A stretch of 64,000 nt of DNA from Phycisphaerales bacterium (GTDB taxonomy: Bacteria > Planctomycetota > Phycisphaerae > Phycisphaerales > UBA5793), in NCBI GenBank assembly GCA_020852515.1, contig JADZAS010000005.1, positions 124,001 through 188,000 on the forward strand, in the 5' to 3' direction. The notes beneath the pieces are model-generated. The model did no database searches. It saw only the letters and a program-made list of their open reading frames with translations, and was not told the origin of the DNA. This document shows positions 21,835 to 30,539 of this stretch, piece after piece. Made by a program: the position numbers and the translations under genes. Position 1 is the first letter of the stretch. Each line of letters opens with the position of its first letter.

Positions 21835-23595
21835 ATGAAACGACCGCTTCGCACCCCAAGCCTCGCACTCGCCCGCCTGATCTGCCTCCTCGCGTGCGCC
21901 GGGGTGGGCGCCGGGGTGGGCGCCACAAGTCTGGCACAAAGCCCGCCGGAGGATGCCAACTTCGCCGCCGATGAAACCGGCCGGAAGATCGTCGAACTTG
22001 CGCAGGCGTACGAGTCGGCCGGGTTTCGCGGCGCGGTGCTGGCCGCGCGCGACGGGAAGGTCATCGCGGCCGTGGGTGTCGGGCATGCGGATCTGAAGGG
22101 CGAGCAGCCCATCGTCCCTTCGACACTCTTTGAGATTGCCTCGATCACCAAACCTTTCACGGCGGTCGAAGCGATGCGCCTCGCGGCGGCTGGCAAGCTC
22201 GATCTCGATGCATCGATCAGCGAGTACCTGCCCGGCGTACCCGATGAGTGCAAGCCGATCACCGTGCGGCATCTGCTTCAGCACACCTCGGGCATTCCGG
22301 GGACGAATTCGCAGGGCAGCGGCGATGATCTCGCGGCTGTGCTGCCCGTGTTTCTCAAGGGCGGCCCGCAGCACGAGCCGGGCACGCACTGGGAGTACTG
22401 GAACCAGGGCTATTCGCTGCTGAGTGAGATCATCGCGCGGGCCAGCGAGGAATCGTGCGTGGACTATTGCCGCCACGCCATCTTCGAGCCGGCGGGCATG
22501 GCGCACTCGTGCTTCACCGGTGACGCGGCGCCGGAGGGCGTCAACGTCGCGGTGGGCACATCGGGCTATGGCGAGCCGCGCTCGGCGCTGGAGCATCCCT
22601 ACGGCAGTTACGGCTACCAGTATCGCGGCATGGGCGGGCTCGTGACCAACGTCTGGGACCTGTGGCGCTGGGATCGTGCCCTTGCCGGCGAAGCGCTGCT
22701 GAGCGAGGCGAGCAAGACAGAGATGTTCACACCCGGCGATCGGAGCTACGGCCTGGGCTGGTTCGTGCTCACCAACAAGGCCGGGCGCCTGATGCAAAGC
22801 CACAGCGGAGGAGTGCGCGGCTTTGCCTGCGATTTCCGCCGTTTCCCGGAGCACGAGGCGCTGGTGGTGGTGCTGAGCGCGCGCGATGATGTGCCGGTAT
22901 GGCGCATCGCCGAGGCGGTGGAGACCACGCTGTTTGGCGATGGTCAGGTGCAGGCGCCCCCGGCGCCGCTCGAGTCGCAAATGGCGGGCGAGATTGCTGG
23001 CCGGTATGAAGATCAGCGCGGCAACGCACTGACTGTGGAGCGCCAGGACGCCGCCACGCGAGCGACGGTGAAATGGACGTCGGGTCCGACGACGCGCGCC
23101 ATCCTTGGGCTGGGGCCGCAAGGCGGGCTCGTGTTCTATGACTGGATGAGCGCGATCGGCGTGGAGGTCGTGCGCGATGAGGCCGGCGCGGTAGACGCGC
23201 TGACGATTGATGGACATCCGTACCAGCGCATCAAGCCAGGTGCTGAGGGCGCTCGACCCGTCGCTGAAAAGCAGGCTGCTCCAAAGACAGGCGGCGAAGT
23301 TCCCGACTGGGCCGCTCTGCTCCTGGGCCGCTACCAGGATGAAAAGGGAATCGAACTCGTCGTCGCAACATCGGGCCGCATGGTCACGGCACAGATTCAC
23401 TGGTCGCCGCAGGGGCCAATCACCTACGCCAGGCTGGAGCGCACCGAGGCTGGCGAATTCGAGTTTGTCGAGTTCTCGCGTTCGCCGTCAAAGTACCCAG
23501 TCGAGATCGTGCGCAACGACGCCGGCAAGGCGCAGTCCATCACCCTCGTCGCCGAAGGACAGCGGCAGAAGTTTGAGCGGGTGCAGGAGAAGTGA
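21835..23595 (+). CDS. Serine hydrolase of the beta-lactamase/D-Ala-D-Ala carboxypeptidase family (class C-like)
   Basis: An exported serine hydrolase of 586 residues. The ATG at 21835 follows GAGGAG; signal peptide ends near SLAQSPP. The three active-site elements of the penicillin-binding fold are present: SITK (nucleophile Ser, about residue 102), the Tyr motif in YWNQGYSLLSE (Y-W-N, about 190) and HSGG near residue 325 replacing KTG. Two similar beta-rich segments of about 75 residues each follow (GRYEDQRGNALTVERQ and GRYQDEKGIELVVATSG), as in many esterase/peptidase members. The substrate is unknown: esterases, D-aminopeptidases and beta-lactamase-like proteins all belong here. It is divergent from the selenoprotein gene, with 151 bp between the starts. 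Confidence 0.9.
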   Translation: MKRPLRTPSLALARLICLLACAGVGAGVGATSLAQSPPEDANFAADETGRKIVELAQAYESAGFRGAVLAARDGKVIAAVGVGHADLKGEQPIVPSTLFEIASITKPFTAVEAMRLAAAGKLDLDASISEYLPGVPDECKPITVRHLLQHTSGIPGTNSQGSGDDLAAVLPVFLKGGPQHEPGTHWEYWNQGYSLLSEIIARASEESCVDYCRHAIFEPAGMAHSCFTGDAAPEGVNVAVGTSGYGEPRSALEHPYGSYGYQYRGMGGLVTNVWDLWRWDRALAGEALLSEASKTEMFTPGDRSYGLGWFVLTNKAGRLMQSHSGGVRGFACDFRRFPEHEALVVVLSARDDVPVWRIAEAVETTLFGDGQVQAPPAPLESQMAGEIAGRYEDQRGNALTVERQDAATRATVKWTSGPTTRAILGLGPQGGLVFYDWMSAIGVEVVRDEAGAVDALTIDGHPYQRIKPGAEGARPVAEKQAAPKTGGEVPDWAALLLGRYQDEKGIELVVATSGRMVTAQIHWSPQGPITYARLERTEAGEFEFVEFSRSPSKYPVEIVRNDAGKAQSITLVAEGQRQKFERVQEK

Positions 23596-23669
23596 CGAAG
23601 CGCAGCCGCCTTCGCCTGCCGCCCTCGGCGGCCTGTGCGATCACTGTGGTGGCGAACTCAAGACTCGGA

Positions 23670-24209
23670 TCAGAGAGTGACTGAATGCTGCACACGGTCG
23701 AGGCGCACGGCGCCATCGTCGTGTCCATTGACTCGGCCGTTGCTCTGGCCGTTGACGCGGCCGTTGGCCGAACCGTTGGCGTGCTGAGGCGCCTGCCGCG
23801 CGTGCAGGTGGAGCGAGACGCGATCGACCCGCACACCCAGGCGCTGCTCGATGTCGCGGAGCACCTCGTCGGGCAGTTGCATGAGCAGGCGTTCACTCAG
23901 GTCAGTCGGGACGTCGTGGATTTCGCCGGTGTCGTCGTTGAGCAGGTGCAGGTGAGGCTCAAGGTCGGCGTCAAAACGGGCGCAGCCGCAGTTCAGGGAG
24001 AGTTTGCGGGCCAGTCCGGCCTCGCACAAGGCTTCAAGCGTGTTGTAGACGGTTGCCAGGCTCAGGCCGTCGCACCGGTGCCGCACGTCTTCGAAAAGCT
24101 CTTCCGCGGTGGGGTGGGATTTACTGCCCCGCAGGCGGTCGTAAATGGCCACCCGCTGCCGCGTGCAGCGCAAGCCGTGTTCCGTAAAGAGCCTGCGAAT
24201 TCCCATCAT
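23670..24209 (-). CDS. Fur-family transcriptional regulator with low-complexity tail
   Basis: A DNA-binding metalloregulator of 179 residues. The winged-helix part is clear: GLRCTRQRVAIYDRLRGSKSHPTAEELFEDV and LSLATVYNTLEALCEAGLARKL. The metal/dimer half has PHLHLL and GEIHDVP, but the CxxC pairs that hold structural zinc in classical Fur/PerR are absent (the loop reads LNDDTGEI), as in Irr-like members. The last 30 residues are a low-complexity run (NGSANGRVNGQSNGRVNGHDDG) encoded by a 12-bp tandem repeat and look dispensable. It may start at ATG 24209 or 24206. The serine hydrolase ends 74 bp away on the other strand; no regulated gene is evident. Confidence 0.85.
   Translation of the reverse strand: MMGIRRLFTEHGLRCTRQRVAIYDRLRGSKSHPTAEELFEDVRHRCDGLSLATVYNTLEALCEAGLARKLSLNCGCARFDADLEPHLHLLNDDTGEIHDVPTDLSERLLMQLPDEVLRDIEQRLGVRVDRVSLHLHARQAPQHANGSANGRVNGQSNGRVNGHDDGAVRLDRVQHSVTL
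23731..23778. repeat. 12-bp tandem repeat (four units) in the Fur-family gene
   Basis: Four consecutive 12-base units ending in CCGTTG: ACTCGGCCGTTG, CTCTGGCCGTTG, ACGCGGCCGTTG, GCCGAACCGTTG. Each adds four residues of the form xNGx to the C-terminal tail. Confidence 0.8.
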
Positions 24210-24375
24210 TAGGATGTTACGGCCTTTTCAGCGGATGAGCCAGCGGCTTTTTGGGGGCGGCGCACCGGTGCGGCATTCCCTGAAGGCGCCCCTCATTCTT
24301 CATCGGCGCGCCGGTGACCCGGCTTGGGGTGCCCCCGCCGCGGGAACCCATGGTCCGTATGCGTTATCCTCCGCC

Positions 24376-24603
24376 ATGCCGCCCCCCACCCCCCACGGCT
24401 CGGTGCTCGTCTCATCGCTGCTGTTCTTCGGCTTGCTGTGCGTCCTGGCCGCTTTCCTTATGCTCGGCAACGGCTGGCTCGCCACCGCGCCCGCCATGGG
24501 CATTCAACACCCGATCGCCGCCGGCGTGGGCGCCCTGGGGCTGCTGCTGTGCCTGGCGTCAGTCGGCCTGCGCCGCCTGCGCCGCCGCGATGACGAGAGG
24601 TAG
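24376..24603 (+). CDS. Small two-span membrane protein
   Basis: 75 residues starting at ATG 24376. Two hydrophobic segments (VLVSSLLFFGLLCVLAAFLML and IAAGVGALGLLLCLASVGL) are followed by a basic tail RRLRRRDDER. No family is recognised. No good ribosome-binding site is visible beyond TCCTCC-adjacent sequence, so the start is uncertain. It lies between the Fur-family gene (divergent) and the M28 peptidase (same strand, about 90 bp away). Confidence 0.5.
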   Translation: MPPPTPHGSVLVSSLLFFGLLCVLAAFLMLGNGWLATAPAMGIQHPIAAGVGALGLLLCLASVGLRRLRRRDDER

Positions 24604-24695
24604 GCCCCACCTTCATGCGCGACATTCATGCGTGGGGCACGCACGGCACCCGCGCTGCAACCGTCTGACGGCGCGTTGCGTATGTGCGCTCAGCC

Positions 24696-25742
24696 ATGGC
24701 GATGAAGATCATCACCCGCGCTGCCGTCCGACGCCTTCGCAATCTGTTCCTGCTCATCGCCGGCGTGCTGGCGGTATGCTATTTCGTCATGATCCGCATG
24801 CCGGGCAAATCGTTCCGCGGTCCGTTGCCGCCCGCAACGGCTCAGCAGCAGGCGCTGGCGGATGAACTCCGTCGCGACCTGCAGATCCTCGCCGGCGACA
24901 TCGGCGAGCGCAACGCCTTCCTGCCCGGCAAACTCGAAGCCGCCGCGACGTTCATCGAAACGCAGCTCGCGCAGGCCGGCTATCAGGTCCAGCGCCACCC
25001 CTTCCCCGTTCACCTCGAACTCGGCCCCAATCCCGAGAGCGACACGGTCTGCTCGAATCTCTCCGTCGAGATTCCCGGCGCGACCAAACCTGAGGAGATC
25101 ATCATCGTCGGCGCGCACTACGACTCGATCTTCGGCTCGCCGGGCGCCAACGACAACGGCACCGGCGTCGTCGCCACGCTGGCCCTCGCGCGCCGCATGG
25201 CGAACTCGGCGCCGCGCCGCACACTGCGCTTCGTCTTCTTCGTCAACGAAGAGCCGCCCTTCTTCCAGCAGGAAGGGCAGATGGGTTCGCTCGTCTACGC
25301 CCGGCAGTGTCGCGACAACGGCGACAACATCATCGCCATGCTCGCGCTCGAAACCATGGGCTGCTTCAGCGACGAGCCCGGCACGCAGCACTACCCGCTG
25401 GGCCTGGGCCTGCTCTACCCGACCACCGGCAACTTCATCGGCTTCGTCGGCGGCGTCGGCTCGCGCCACCTCGTTCGCAAGTGCATCGCGGCATTTCGCC
25501 AGCACGCGCAGTTTCCGTCCGAAGGCGCCGCCCTGCCCGGCGGAATCCCCGGCGTCGGCTGGTCGGATCACTGGTCGTTCTGGCAGGCCGGCTACGACGC
25601 CATCATGGTCACCGATACCGCCCCCTTCCGCTACGGCGACTACCACGAAGCGTCCGACACACCCGACAAAGTGGATTACGACCGCCTCGCCCGCGTGACC
25701 GAAGGAGTCCAGCGCGTCATCGAAGACCTGGCGAGTGAGTGA
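24696..25742 (+). CDS. M28-family zinc peptidase, membrane-anchored
   Basis: About 348 residues with an N-terminal membrane anchor (LFLLIAGVLAVCYFVM) and an extracytoplasmic peptidase domain. Metal-binding motifs of family M28 (aminopeptidase/glutaminyl cyclase-like) are visible: GAHYDSIFGSPGANDNGTG (His and bridging Asp), FVFFVNEEPPFF (Glu base and metal Glu) and a late His in YGDYHEASDTPDKVDY. A Trp-rich segment GWSDHWSFWQAGYDAIMVTDTAP precedes the last ligand, as in this family. In-frame starts exist at GTG 24684, ATG 24696 and ATG 24702. Likely releases N-terminal residues from peptides outside the cytoplasm; specificity unknown. Confidence 0.88.
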   Translation: MAMKIITRAAVRRLRNLFLLIAGVLAVCYFVMIRMPGKSFRGPLPPATAQQQALADELRRDLQILAGDIGERNAFLPGKLEAAATFIETQLAQAGYQVQRHPFPVHLELGPNPESDTVCSNLSVEIPGATKPEEIIIVGAHYDSIFGSPGANDNGTGVVATLALARRMANSAPRRTLRFVFFVNEEPPFFQQEGQMGSLVYARQCRDNGDNIIAMLALETMGCFSDEPGTQHYPLGLGLLYPTTGNFIGFVGGVGSRHLVRKCIAAFRQHAQFPSEGAALPGGIPGVGWSDHWSFWQAGYDAIMVTDTAPFRYGDYHEASDTPDKVDYDRLARVTEGVQRVIEDLASE

Positions 25743-26047
25743 AACGCACGGCGGCCAACGACAGCGTCGATGCGAAGTCGCAGTCCGAACTCGTCATTCC
25801 CGTGAAGACGGAATCCACAATCGGTCAAGGGCGCTCGACCCTCTTTCGCGCGAGCCGGACGGCGAACATCTGAACACAAAGACTCAAAGACACAACGTCA
25901 CAACGAAAAGAAGCAGAAGCAGCAGGCGCCTGTCGTTCATGACTCGACACCTTGGTTCCTCGGTGCCTTGATGCCTTCGTGCCTTCGTGCCTTCGTGTCT
26001 TCGTGTCTTCGTACTGAACATTGGATCCGCGACCGCGCGTACCCGTC
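25743..26047. repeat. Intergenic region with opposed simple-repeat arms
   Basis: A 305-bp non-coding gap between convergent genes. It holds ACACAAAGACTCAAAGACAC-type repeats (about 25873-25905) and, in the opposite sense, a run of CCTTCGTG/TCTTCGTG units (about 25953-26017). Read on one strand these are A-rich arms of ACGAAGACACGAAGG type facing each other. The same repeat theme appears in other intergenic places of the window. Confidence 0.65.
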
Positions 26048-28162
26048 CTACCCCACATCCGCAATCCCCAGCCCCTCGCCGTGCTGCTCCATCAGCCGCC
26101 GGCGCAGCAGTGCGTTCTCTGGTTTTGTCAGCCCCGGATCATCCTCGATCCACTGCCGCGCATCGCGCCGGGCCATGTTGAGCAGCGCCATATCGGTGCG
26201 CAGGTCCGCCACGCGCAGCGATGTCGAACCCGACTGGCGCGGCCCGAAAATCTCACCCATGCCGCGAATCTCGAAGTCTTTCTCGGCGATCTCGAAGCCG
26301 TCGCCCGTCGAAGCAATCGCGTCGAGCCGCGCCTTGCCGTCTTCCGTGGTCGCTTCTCCGATGAAGACGCACAGTGACTTGGTCGAGCCGCGCCCCACCC
26401 GGCCGCGCAACTGGTGCAGTTGCGACAACCCAAACCGCTCGGCATGCTCGACGATCATGATCGACGCATTCGGCACATCGACGCCGACTTCGATCACCGT
26501 CGTCGCCACGAGCGCATCGATCTGCCCGGCCCGGAAGCGGTGCATGATCCGCTCGCGCGTCTCGCGCTTGAGCCGGCCGTGGATCGGCGCGAGGCGCAGC
26601 CCCTCGAACCAGCCTTCCTCGAGGTGCTTGAGATGCGAGCGCACGTCCTTGAGCCCCCCGCCGCTCGCTTCGTCTATCGCCGGCAGCACGATGTACGCCT
26701 GCTCCCTCTTGTCGCGAATGCGCCCGGCGACGTACTCATACACCTCGCGCGACTTGCCCGGCCCGACCACGCGCGTCGCGATCGGGCTGCGGCCCGGCGG
26801 CAGGCCCTTGATCGTCGAAACATCCAGATCGCCAAAGAGCGTCAGCGACAGCGTGCGAGGAATCGGCGTCGCCGTCATGACCAGCGTGTGCGGCACGACG
26901 CCGCTGTTCATCTCGGTGCGAATGCGCAATTCCGCCCGCTGGTGCACGCCGAAGCGGTGCTGCTCGTCGATCACCAGCACGCCGAGGCGGTGAAACGCGA
27001 CCGGCTTGCTCAGCAGCGCGTGCGTGCCGATGACCAGGTCGATGTCGCCGCGGGCCAATCGATCGAGAATGGACTTGCGATCCGCAGCGCTGAGCGTGCC
27101 GGTGAGCAGCTCGATCCGCACGCGGCTGCCTTCGAGCATCTCGGTCACCGTGAAGTAATGCTGCTCGGCGAGGATCTCCGTCGGCGCCATGAGCGCCGCC
27201 TGCGCGCCCGATGCCACCGCCGCGAGCATGGCGTAGAGCGCCACGACCGTCTTGCCCGAGCCGACGTCGCCCTGCAGCAGGCGGTTCATTGGCGTCGTGC
27301 TCGCGAGATCCCTGCGGATCTCCTCGATCACGCCGCGCTGATGGCTCGTGAGTCTGAATGGAAATCGCGCGATGATGTGCTCATCGACCGCGTCGGCAGT
27401 GTTGATCGCCACGGCATCGCTGTGCTGGCGCAACTGCCGGCGCTTGAGCGCGATGCCCAGTTGCAGCAGCAGCAGTTCATCCAGCGCCAGGCGCCGCCGC
27501 GCGCGCTTTACGTCATCCTCGCCATCCGGCCGATGCACGAGCCGCAGTGCCGTGGCCAGGTCGGGAATGTTGCGTTGCTTTCGGTACTCTTCGGGCAGAT
27601 GATCGTCAATGAGCGCCGTCGCCTCGTCGAGAATCGACTGAATCGTCTTATCGATCTGCTCGCTGCTCAGGTCTTCGCTCGCGGGATAGACGGGCCGGTA
27701 GCGCTCGCTGCGCTCGCCCGCGGGTGCTTCGGGGTCGATGACTTCCCACTTGGGATTGACGACCTGCATGTAACTGCCGTACTTCTTGGTCTTTCCCTGG
27801 ATGCGCAGCGTCATGCCCGGGTGGATGCGCGTGCGCAGGAACGAACTGTTGAACCACGTGAGATGCAACCGGCCGGTGGGGTCGACGAGGTTCGCCTCGA
27901 AGCGAGCCTTGCGGCCCATGCCCGCCACGCGCGTGGCGCCGACCTCGCCGCGCGCCGTGACCACCTGCTCGGCGCCGATCTCGGCAATGGGCCGCTCGGA
28001 ATGCTCAAACTCGTAACGATGCGGGAAGTGGTGCAGCAGGTCGCTCACCGTCACCACGCCCAGCCGCTTGTACACCGTCGCCACGCGCGGCCCGACGCCG
28101 GGCAGATACTGCACCGGCATATCCAACCTCAGCGGCGGGCGGGTTTGGGTCGTGTCAGGCAT
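26048..28162 (-). CDS. recG: ATP-dependent DNA helicase RecG
   Basis: Remodels stalled replication forks and branches Holliday junctions; 704 residues, the normal length. The N-terminal wedge/OB region (PVQYLPGVGPRVATVYKRLGVVTVSDLLHHFPHRYE) is followed by the helicase core with motif I GDVGSGKT near residue 296, motif II DEQHRFG near 397, motif III VMTATPIPRT and motif VI QLRGRVGRG. The TRG-like C-terminus (ADLRTDMALLNMARRDA) is present. It converges with the M28 peptidase across a repeat-bearing gap. Confidence 0.97.
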   Translation of the reverse strand: MPDTTQTRPPLRLDMPVQYLPGVGPRVATVYKRLGVVTVSDLLHHFPHRYEFEHSERPIAEIGAEQVVTARGEVGATRVAGMGRKARFEANLVDPTGRLHLTWFNSSFLRTRIHPGMTLRIQGKTKKYGSYMQVVNPKWEVIDPEAPAGERSERYRPVYPASEDLSSEQIDKTIQSILDEATALIDDHLPEEYRKQRNIPDLATALRLVHRPDGEDDVKRARRRLALDELLLLQLGIALKRRQLRQHSDAVAINTADAVDEHIIARFPFRLTSHQRGVIEEIRRDLASTTPMNRLLQGDVGSGKTVVALYAMLAAVASGAQAALMAPTEILAEQHYFTVTEMLEGSRVRIELLTGTLSAADRKSILDRLARGDIDLVIGTHALLSKPVAFHRLGVLVIDEQHRFGVHQRAELRIRTEMNSGVVPHTLVMTATPIPRTLSLTLFGDLDVSTIKGLPPGRSPIATRVVGPGKSREVYEYVAGRIRDKREQAYIVLPAIDEASGGGLKDVRSHLKHLEEGWFEGLRLAPIHGRLKRETRERIMHRFRAGQIDALVATTVIEVGVDVPNASIMIVEHAERFGLSQLHQLRGRVGRGSTKSLCVFIGEATTEDGKARLDAIASTGDGFEIAEKDFEIRGMGEIFGPRQSGSTSLRVADLRTDMALLNMARRDARQWIEDDPGLTKPENALLRRRLMEQHGEGLGIADVG

Positions 28163-28287
28163 CTCGGGAATAGGATACCCGAATCGATGCCCGGCCGTCG
28201 AGCGGGAATACGACTTCGTCTTTCGCGTCCTCGATTCATCCCGGGCCTTTCATGAGAATCCGGACTGAAGCTGAAGGAGACCAGAGC

Positions 28288-28485
28288 ATGTCGGCCATCA
28301 TTCGAATCGCGGCCATCACGATCACACTGGCGCTGCTTGCAGGGTGCGTGCTCGTGGGCGGCCGGCAGACCGTTCAGAAGCCCACGCGCGGCGAAGAGCT
28401 GATCGACCTCAAAGCCGCCTATGACGCCGGCGCCCTCACCGACGAGGAGTACGAGTGCCAGCGCGCCGAGATCCTGCGCAACTGA
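28288..28485 (+). CDS. Small SHOCT-domain lipoprotein
   Basis: 65 residues beginning at ATG 28288 after GGAGA. A lipobox (LLAGC) ends a short signal peptide at about residue 17. The C-terminal half, ELIDLKAAYDAGALTDEEYECQRAEIL, matches the short C-terminal (SHOCT) oligomerisation helix motif. It is expected to be a small membrane-anchored lipoprotein of unknown role. Confidence 0.75.
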   Translation: MSAIIRIAAITITLALLAGCVLVGGRQTVQKPTRGEELIDLKAAYDAGALTDEEYECQRAEILRN

Positions 28486-28659
28486 CGGAGGCCGGCGCCA
28501 GGCACGCGGCGCTCCCCTGCGCAGAGTCTCCGGATCGTCGTTTGCGCCTGAGGCTCACGACCCGAAGGACGGCGAAACATGCCGCGATCCCTTGATGCAT
28601 CGCTGCCTTGTTGCCTTGATGCCTGATCCCTCGCTGTCTCCCGCCTCACCTCCCTACCA

Positions 28660-29697
28660 TTGGCCGTGATTTCGCTGCCTGTTCTAGACACTTCGCCGCA
28701 ACGCCCCAACTTTGCGCAGGGGCCGCGCAGCCTCTCTTCCGTGCGCCTGCTGCGCGTCAGCGTGACCGATCGGTGCAACCTGCGCTGCGTCTACTGCATG
28801 CCCGACGAGGGCGTGTCGTGGATGGCCCCGCAGAAGGACCTGCTGACCGCCGACGACATTGAGGCCGTGGTCGCCGCGGCCGTGCGCCTGGGCATCCGCC
28901 ACGTCAAACTCACGGGCGGCGAGCCGACGATCCGGCCCGACATCATCGAGATCGCCCAGCGCCTCGCGCGGCTGGGCATCGGCGACCTCTCCCTGACCAC
29001 CAACGGCCTGATGCTCGACCGCCTCGCCCAGCCGCTGCGCCTGGCCGGCGTCGATCGCCTCACCGTCAGTTGCGATTCGCTCCGCGCCGATCGGTACAAG
29101 TCCATCACGCACGGCGGCGACCTCGACCAGTTCTGGCGCGGCGTGCGCGCGGCCCACGACGCCGGCTTCACGCGGCTCAAAGTCAACGTCGTCGTCATGC
29201 GCGGCATCAATGACGACGAAGTGGCCGACTTTGCCATGCTTGCCACGCAGTACCCGTGGTCGATTCGCTTCATCGAGTACATGCCGCTGGGCGATTCGGT
29301 CCTCACCGGCGTCGATCCGACTCATGCAACGATCGGCAACGAGGAGATCAAAGCCCGCATTGCCGAGCGCGTCGGCCCGCTCGAATCCGTCGAGCGCCAC
29401 CGCGAAGTCGGCGTCGGCCCGGCGATGGTCTACAACTTCGCCGGCGCCATCGGCCGTGTCGGCTTCATCAGCGCCATGAGCCAGCCCTTCTGCGAATCGT
29501 GCAACCGCCTGCGCGTCACCGCGGTGGGCGAACTGCGCAGCTGCCTGTTCGACGGCGGCGAGGTAAGCCTCATGCCGGCGCTGCGGCCAAAACCCGACCT
29601 CGACCGCATGATCCAGCTCTTCGCCGATTGCGTCGTCCTGCGCCCCGAGGTGCACTCCACCCGCGGCAACCGAGCCATGAGCCAGATCGGCGGGTAA
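28660..29697 (+). CDS. moaA: GTP 3',8-cyclase (molybdenum cofactor biosynthesis)
   Basis: Radical-SAM enzyme that converts GTP to 3',8-cyclo-dGTP-type intermediate in the first step of molybdopterin synthesis. 345 residues. The SAM cluster motif CNLRCVYC has cysteines at about 39, 43 and 46; LTGGEPTIRPDI follows. The C-terminal cluster has FCESCNRLRVTAVGELRSC, and the chain ends in the Gly-Gly that inserts into the active site (SQIGG). The start is TTG 28660 or GTG 28666, neither with a strong ribosome-binding site. No other moa gene is nearby. Confidence 0.97.
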   Translation: MAVISLPVLDTSPQRPNFAQGPRSLSSVRLLRVSVTDRCNLRCVYCMPDEGVSWMAPQKDLLTADDIEAVVAAAVRLGIRHVKLTGGEPTIRPDIIEIAQRLARLGIGDLSLTTNGLMLDRLAQPLRLAGVDRLTVSCDSLRADRYKSITHGGDLDQFWRGVRAAHDAGFTRLKVNVVVMRGINDDEVADFAMLATQYPWSIRFIEYMPLGDSVLTGVDPTHATIGNEEIKARIAERVGPLESVERHREVGVGPAMVYNFAGAIGRVGFISAMSQPFCESCNRLRVTAVGELRSCLFDGGEVSLMPALRPKPDLDRMIQLFADCVVLRPEVHSTRGNRAMSQIGG

Positions 29698-29727
29698 CGC
29701 GCGAGTCGAGCCCAACCTGGGCGCCTC

Positions 29728-29757
29728 GCCTGGTGTTAGTTCTGGTGAACGCCAGGC
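29728..29757. terminator. Hairpin between convergent moaA and adk
   Basis: GCCTGGTGTT and AACGCCAGGC pair over 10 positions (one G-U) around a 10-base loop, in the gap between two convergent genes. No clear T-run follows, so termination is inferred from position. Confidence 0.4.
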
Positions 29758-29836
29758 GCACTTGGCGAGGCAGAGTCCTGACTTCACCGAAGTCACGACG
29801 AATCCGACCCACGAAGCGTCAACCTTCCAGACCCCG

Positions 29837-30457
29837 TCAGTCCTCCAGCGCGTTGCTGAAGTGCTCTTCGTGCACGGGGACGGCGGCTTCCAAGATGTGC
29901 ATGAGCACGCGGCCGGGCGTGCCGATCGCGTTGATCTGCACGCAGCAATGGCGGCCGTAGTGTTCGAGCACGGGCACGGTCTCGCGGTTGTAGACCGCCC
30001 AGCGGTGGCGGATCACGCCCTCGTCGGCGTCGTCGTGGCGGTTCTGCTGCTCGGCGCGGCGCTGCATGCGCTTGAGCAGCACATCCTCGTCGCCGGCCAC
30101 GAGGTGGAGAATCTGCAGGACTTCGATGTCGCCATCCATGCTGGCGGCCTGCGAAGCGTTGCGCGGAATGCCGTCGAGAACGAGCAGTTGTCGCTGCGGA
30201 TTATACTGGCCCGCGTCGATCATCTTGCGCATGTGTTCCCGCCAGAGGCGGATGGTAAATTCGTCGGGGACGAGTTCGCCGCGGCTGGAGAACTCGCGAA
30301 AGACGCGGCCGGTCTCGCTGTTCATGTCGAGGCTGCGGAAGACTTCGCCGGTGGAGAGGTGCAGGAAGCCGGGGATACAGCCGAGCAGCTTGCCCTGTGT
30401 GCCCTTGCCGACCCCTGGCGCTCCGAAGATCAGAAGCGAGCGATACCGAGCCGACAT
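29837..30457 (-). CDS. Adenylate kinase-family nucleoside monophosphate kinase, short form
   Basis: Cytoplasmic phosphotransferase of 206 residues interconverting ATP+NMP and ADP+NDP. The P-loop is GAPGVGKGTQ near residue 12; the NMP-binding region LSTGEVFRSLDM follows, and VLDGIPRN matches the usual D-G-(F/Y)-P-R. The LID region is short (QRRAEQQNRHDDADEGVIRHR) with no zinc cysteines. Short adenylate kinases of this kind occur in planctomycetes. It lies 82 bp downstream of nuoA on the same strand. Confidence 0.88.
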   Translation of the reverse strand: MSARYRSLLIFGAPGVGKGTQGKLLGCIPGFLHLSTGEVFRSLDMNSETGRVFREFSSRGELVPDEFTIRLWREHMRKMIDAGQYNPQRQLLVLDGIPRNASQAASMDGDIEVLQILHLVAGDEDVLLKRMQRRAEQQNRHDDADEGVIRHRWAVYNRETVPVLEHYGRHCCVQINAIGTPGRVLMHILEAAVPVHEEHFSNALED

Positions 30458-30539
30458 TCAGGACACCCTCGCTTGCGATGCGTGCTGTAGTGGAGATCGC
30501 GCCTCGGCCCCGGGCCAGATGGATGGACGCGGTGAATGA

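Noticed and set aside
21499-23400. A 633-codon minus-strand frame over the serine hydrolase
   Set aside because: Antisense to a gene with complete active-site motifs; no motif of its own.
26414-28255. A 613-codon plus-strand frame over recG
   Set aside because: Antisense to recG; no family features.
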